DNA of 6,403 nt from positions 4,937-11,339 of the forward strand of contig NZ_DQDX01000158.1 in the NCBI RefSeq assembly GCF_003525665.1, in the 5' to 3' direction. A program made the translations under genes and the position numbers. How positions within the stretch are numbered: position 1 is the stretch's first letter; each line of letters opens with the position of its first letter. Below the pieces are notes generated by a model. It saw only the letters and a list, made by a program, of their open reading frames with translations, was not told the DNA's origin and searched no databases. Source of the stretch: Flavobacterium sp. (GTDB lineage: Bacteria > Bacteroidota > Bacteroidia > Flavobacteriales > Flavobacteriaceae). Shown piece by piece: positions 5,380 through 6,403 of the stretch.

Positions 5380-5395
5380 TTGGAATTTGGAATTT
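5380..5395. repeat. TTGGAATTTGG repeat, copy upstream of the ABC ATPase
   Basis: The 16-nt string TTGGAATTTGGAATTT is repeated exactly at 6382-6397, on the other side of the ABC ATPase gene. A partial echo (TTGGAATTT) follows at 5402-5410. The repeat supplies an in-frame TTG at 5380 that would extend the ABC ATPase by 11 residues, but those residues are just translated repeat. Confidence 0.6.
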
Positions 5396-5412
5396 CTAAA
5401 ATTGGAATTTAT

Positions 5413-6333
5413 ATGAACAATATCCTCGAAGTAAAAAATGTAGTTAAGCAATATGGCGATTATACCGCACTTAATTCCGTTTCTCTTACAGTTCCAAAAG
5501 GCAGCATCTACGGACTTCTCGGTCCAAATGGCGCCGGAAAAACATCCTTAATTAGAATCATCAACCAAATTACAATGCCCGATAGCGGACAAGTAATTCT
5601 AGATGGCGAACCTTTAAGACCAGAACATGTAGGCTTAATCGGTTACATGCCAGAAGAACGCGGTTTATACAAAACCATGAAAGTTGGTGAGCAATGCTTG
5701 TACTTGGCACAATTAAAAGGGTTATCAAAGCAAGAAGCCAAAACACAGCTTGATTATTGGTTTGATAGACTAGAAATTCAAGGTTGGTGGAATAAGAAGA
5801 TGCAAGAACTTTCCAAAGGAATGGCTCAAAAAGTGCAATTCGTAGTAACCGTTTTACACAAACCCAAACTATTAATTCTCGACGAACCTTTCTCCGGATT
5901 TGATCCAGTAAATGCTAATTTGATAAAAGATGAAATTATCGAATTAAACAGGCAAGGAACTTCTGTAATTTTTTCAACGCATAGAATGGAAAGCGTTGAA
6001 GAAATGTGCGATTACATTGCTTTAATCCACAAATCGAATAAATTAATCGAAGGAAAACTAACCGATGTCAAAAAACAATTCAGAACCAACAGCTACGAAG
6101 TCGGAATTCTAAGCGACAATATCGAAGGTTTGATGTACGATTTATCACAAAAATTCACACTATCTCAAACCGATTTCAAATCACTAAACGACGAATTGAA
6201 ACTAGAAATCAACCTTGGAACTGCAACACCAAATGAATTATTAAATACCTTACTTCAACGTGGACAAGTAACTCATTTCGTTGAGAAAATCCCAAGTGTA
6301 AACGATATTTTCATTAAAACTGTAACTGAATAA
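5413..6333 (+). CDS. ABC transporter ATP-binding protein (NatA-like, ABC-2 exporter type)
   Basis: The 306-residue product is the nucleotide-binding subunit of an ABC-2-type exporter, acting at the inner face of the cytoplasmic membrane. The ATPase core (about 4-215) shows Walker A GPNGAGKT (37-44), the signature LSKGMAQK (133-140, a variant of LSGGQ), Walker B LLILDEP (153-159) with catalytic Glu158, and the switch His190. At the Q-loop the sequence is GYMPEERGLY (77-86), with Glu in the usual Gln position, as is frequent in NatA-type proteins. The C-terminal extension (about 220-306) fits the DUF4162 domain of this subfamily. There is no membrane segment, so a separate permease is needed. 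It is not in the window, and the downstream DNA to the edge is repeat. I chose ATG 5413 over an in-frame TTG at 5380 because MNNILEVKNVVKQYG is a complete first strand. The substrate is unknown. Confidence 0.93.
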   Translation: MNNILEVKNVVKQYGDYTALNSVSLTVPKGSIYGLLGPNGAGKTSLIRIINQITMPDSGQVILDGEPLRPEHVGLIGYMPEERGLYKTMKVGEQCLYLAQLKGLSKQEAKTQLDYWFDRLEIQGWWNKKMQELSKGMAQKVQFVVTVLHKPKLLILDEPFSGFDPVNANLIKDEIIELNRQGTSVIFSTHRMESVEEMCDYIALIHKSNKLIEGKLTDVKKQFRTNSYEVGILSDNIEGLMYDLSQKFTLSQTDFKSLNDELKLEINLGTATPNELLNTLLQRGQVTHFVEKIPSVNDIFIKTVTE

Positions 6334-6351
6334 AAAATCAATTTTCAAATC

Positions 6352-6397
6352 CCAAATTCCAAGAATGAAGCAAAATAAATTTTGGAATTTGGAATTT
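6352..6397. repeat. TTGGAATTTGG inverted and direct repeat downstream of the ABC ATPase
   Basis: CCAAATTCCAA (6352-6362) is the exact inverse complement of TTGGAATTTGG (6382-6392), with 19 nt between. The right arm belongs to the 16-nt string (6382-6397) that also occurs upstream of the ABC gene at 5380-5395. No T-run follows, so this is more likely an intergenic repeat than a terminator. An ATG at 6365 opens a frame to the window edge, but its codons are largely the repeat itself. Confidence 0.6.
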
Positions 6398-6403
6398 AAA
6401 ATA

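Noticed and set aside
5380..5412. TTG start extending the ABC ATPase by 11 residues
   Set aside because: The extension is translation of the TTGGAATTTGG repeat; the ATG at 5413 gives a normal family N-terminus.
6365..6403. ATG opening a frame to the right edge (MKQNKFWNLEF...), possible start of the expected permease
   Set aside because: Most codons are the intergenic repeat, the sequence does not resemble an ABC-2 permease N-terminus, and only 13 codons are visible.

Overview
This AT-rich window looks like a chromosomal segment from a member of the Flavobacteriaceae, most likely Flavobacterium or a close relative. The protein sequences of GrpE, DnaJ, the PspC-type protein and the head-GIN lipoprotein all have the flavobacterial form. 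The apparent promoters fit the Bacteroidetes TTTG / TAnnTTTG pattern, and the start codons lack Shine-Dalgarno sequences and are preceded by A-rich DNA. All six supported genes lie on the + strand.

Layout: (1) 2-1605 is an envelope pair: the C-terminal part of a PspC-family membrane protein, then, 2 nt later, a head-GIN (DUF2807) lipoprotein; a strong hairpin terminator at 1633-1670 ends the unit. (2) 1671-1937 is intergenic DNA with a 21-nt imperfect tandem repeat and an AATTCGTG array. (3) 1938-2843 is a TIGR01777-family SDR-type oxidoreductase with its own perfect 13-bp-stem terminator. (4) 2877-3423 is a 547-bp gap without a supported gene. It holds a long palindrome inside a 12-bp direct repeat, a TTCGTG-type array, and the grpE promoter. 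(5) 3424-5188 is grpE-dnaJ, the co-chaperones of DnaK (dnaK is not in the window), followed by one weak and one good terminator hairpin. (6) 5413-6333 is a NatA-type ABC ATPase. Its expected permease partner is not visible and would lie beyond the right edge.

The genes form four apparent transcription units: the PspC/head-GIN operon, the lone oxidoreductase, grpE-dnaJ, and the ABC ATPase with whatever follows. GrpE (nucleotide exchange) and DnaJ (ATPase stimulation, substrate delivery) serve the same DnaK cycle. The other neighbours have no obvious functional link to it.

I do not see an undescribed gene system here. The points most worth a second look are in the non-coding DNA. The grpE promoter reads both as a housekeeping Bacteroidetes promoter and as a sigma-54 -24/-12 element with exact GG-N10-GC spacing. 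Most intergenic gaps also carry a different short repeat or hairpin that looks like an interspersed element. At the protein level, DnaJ keeps only two of the four CxxCxGxG motifs.
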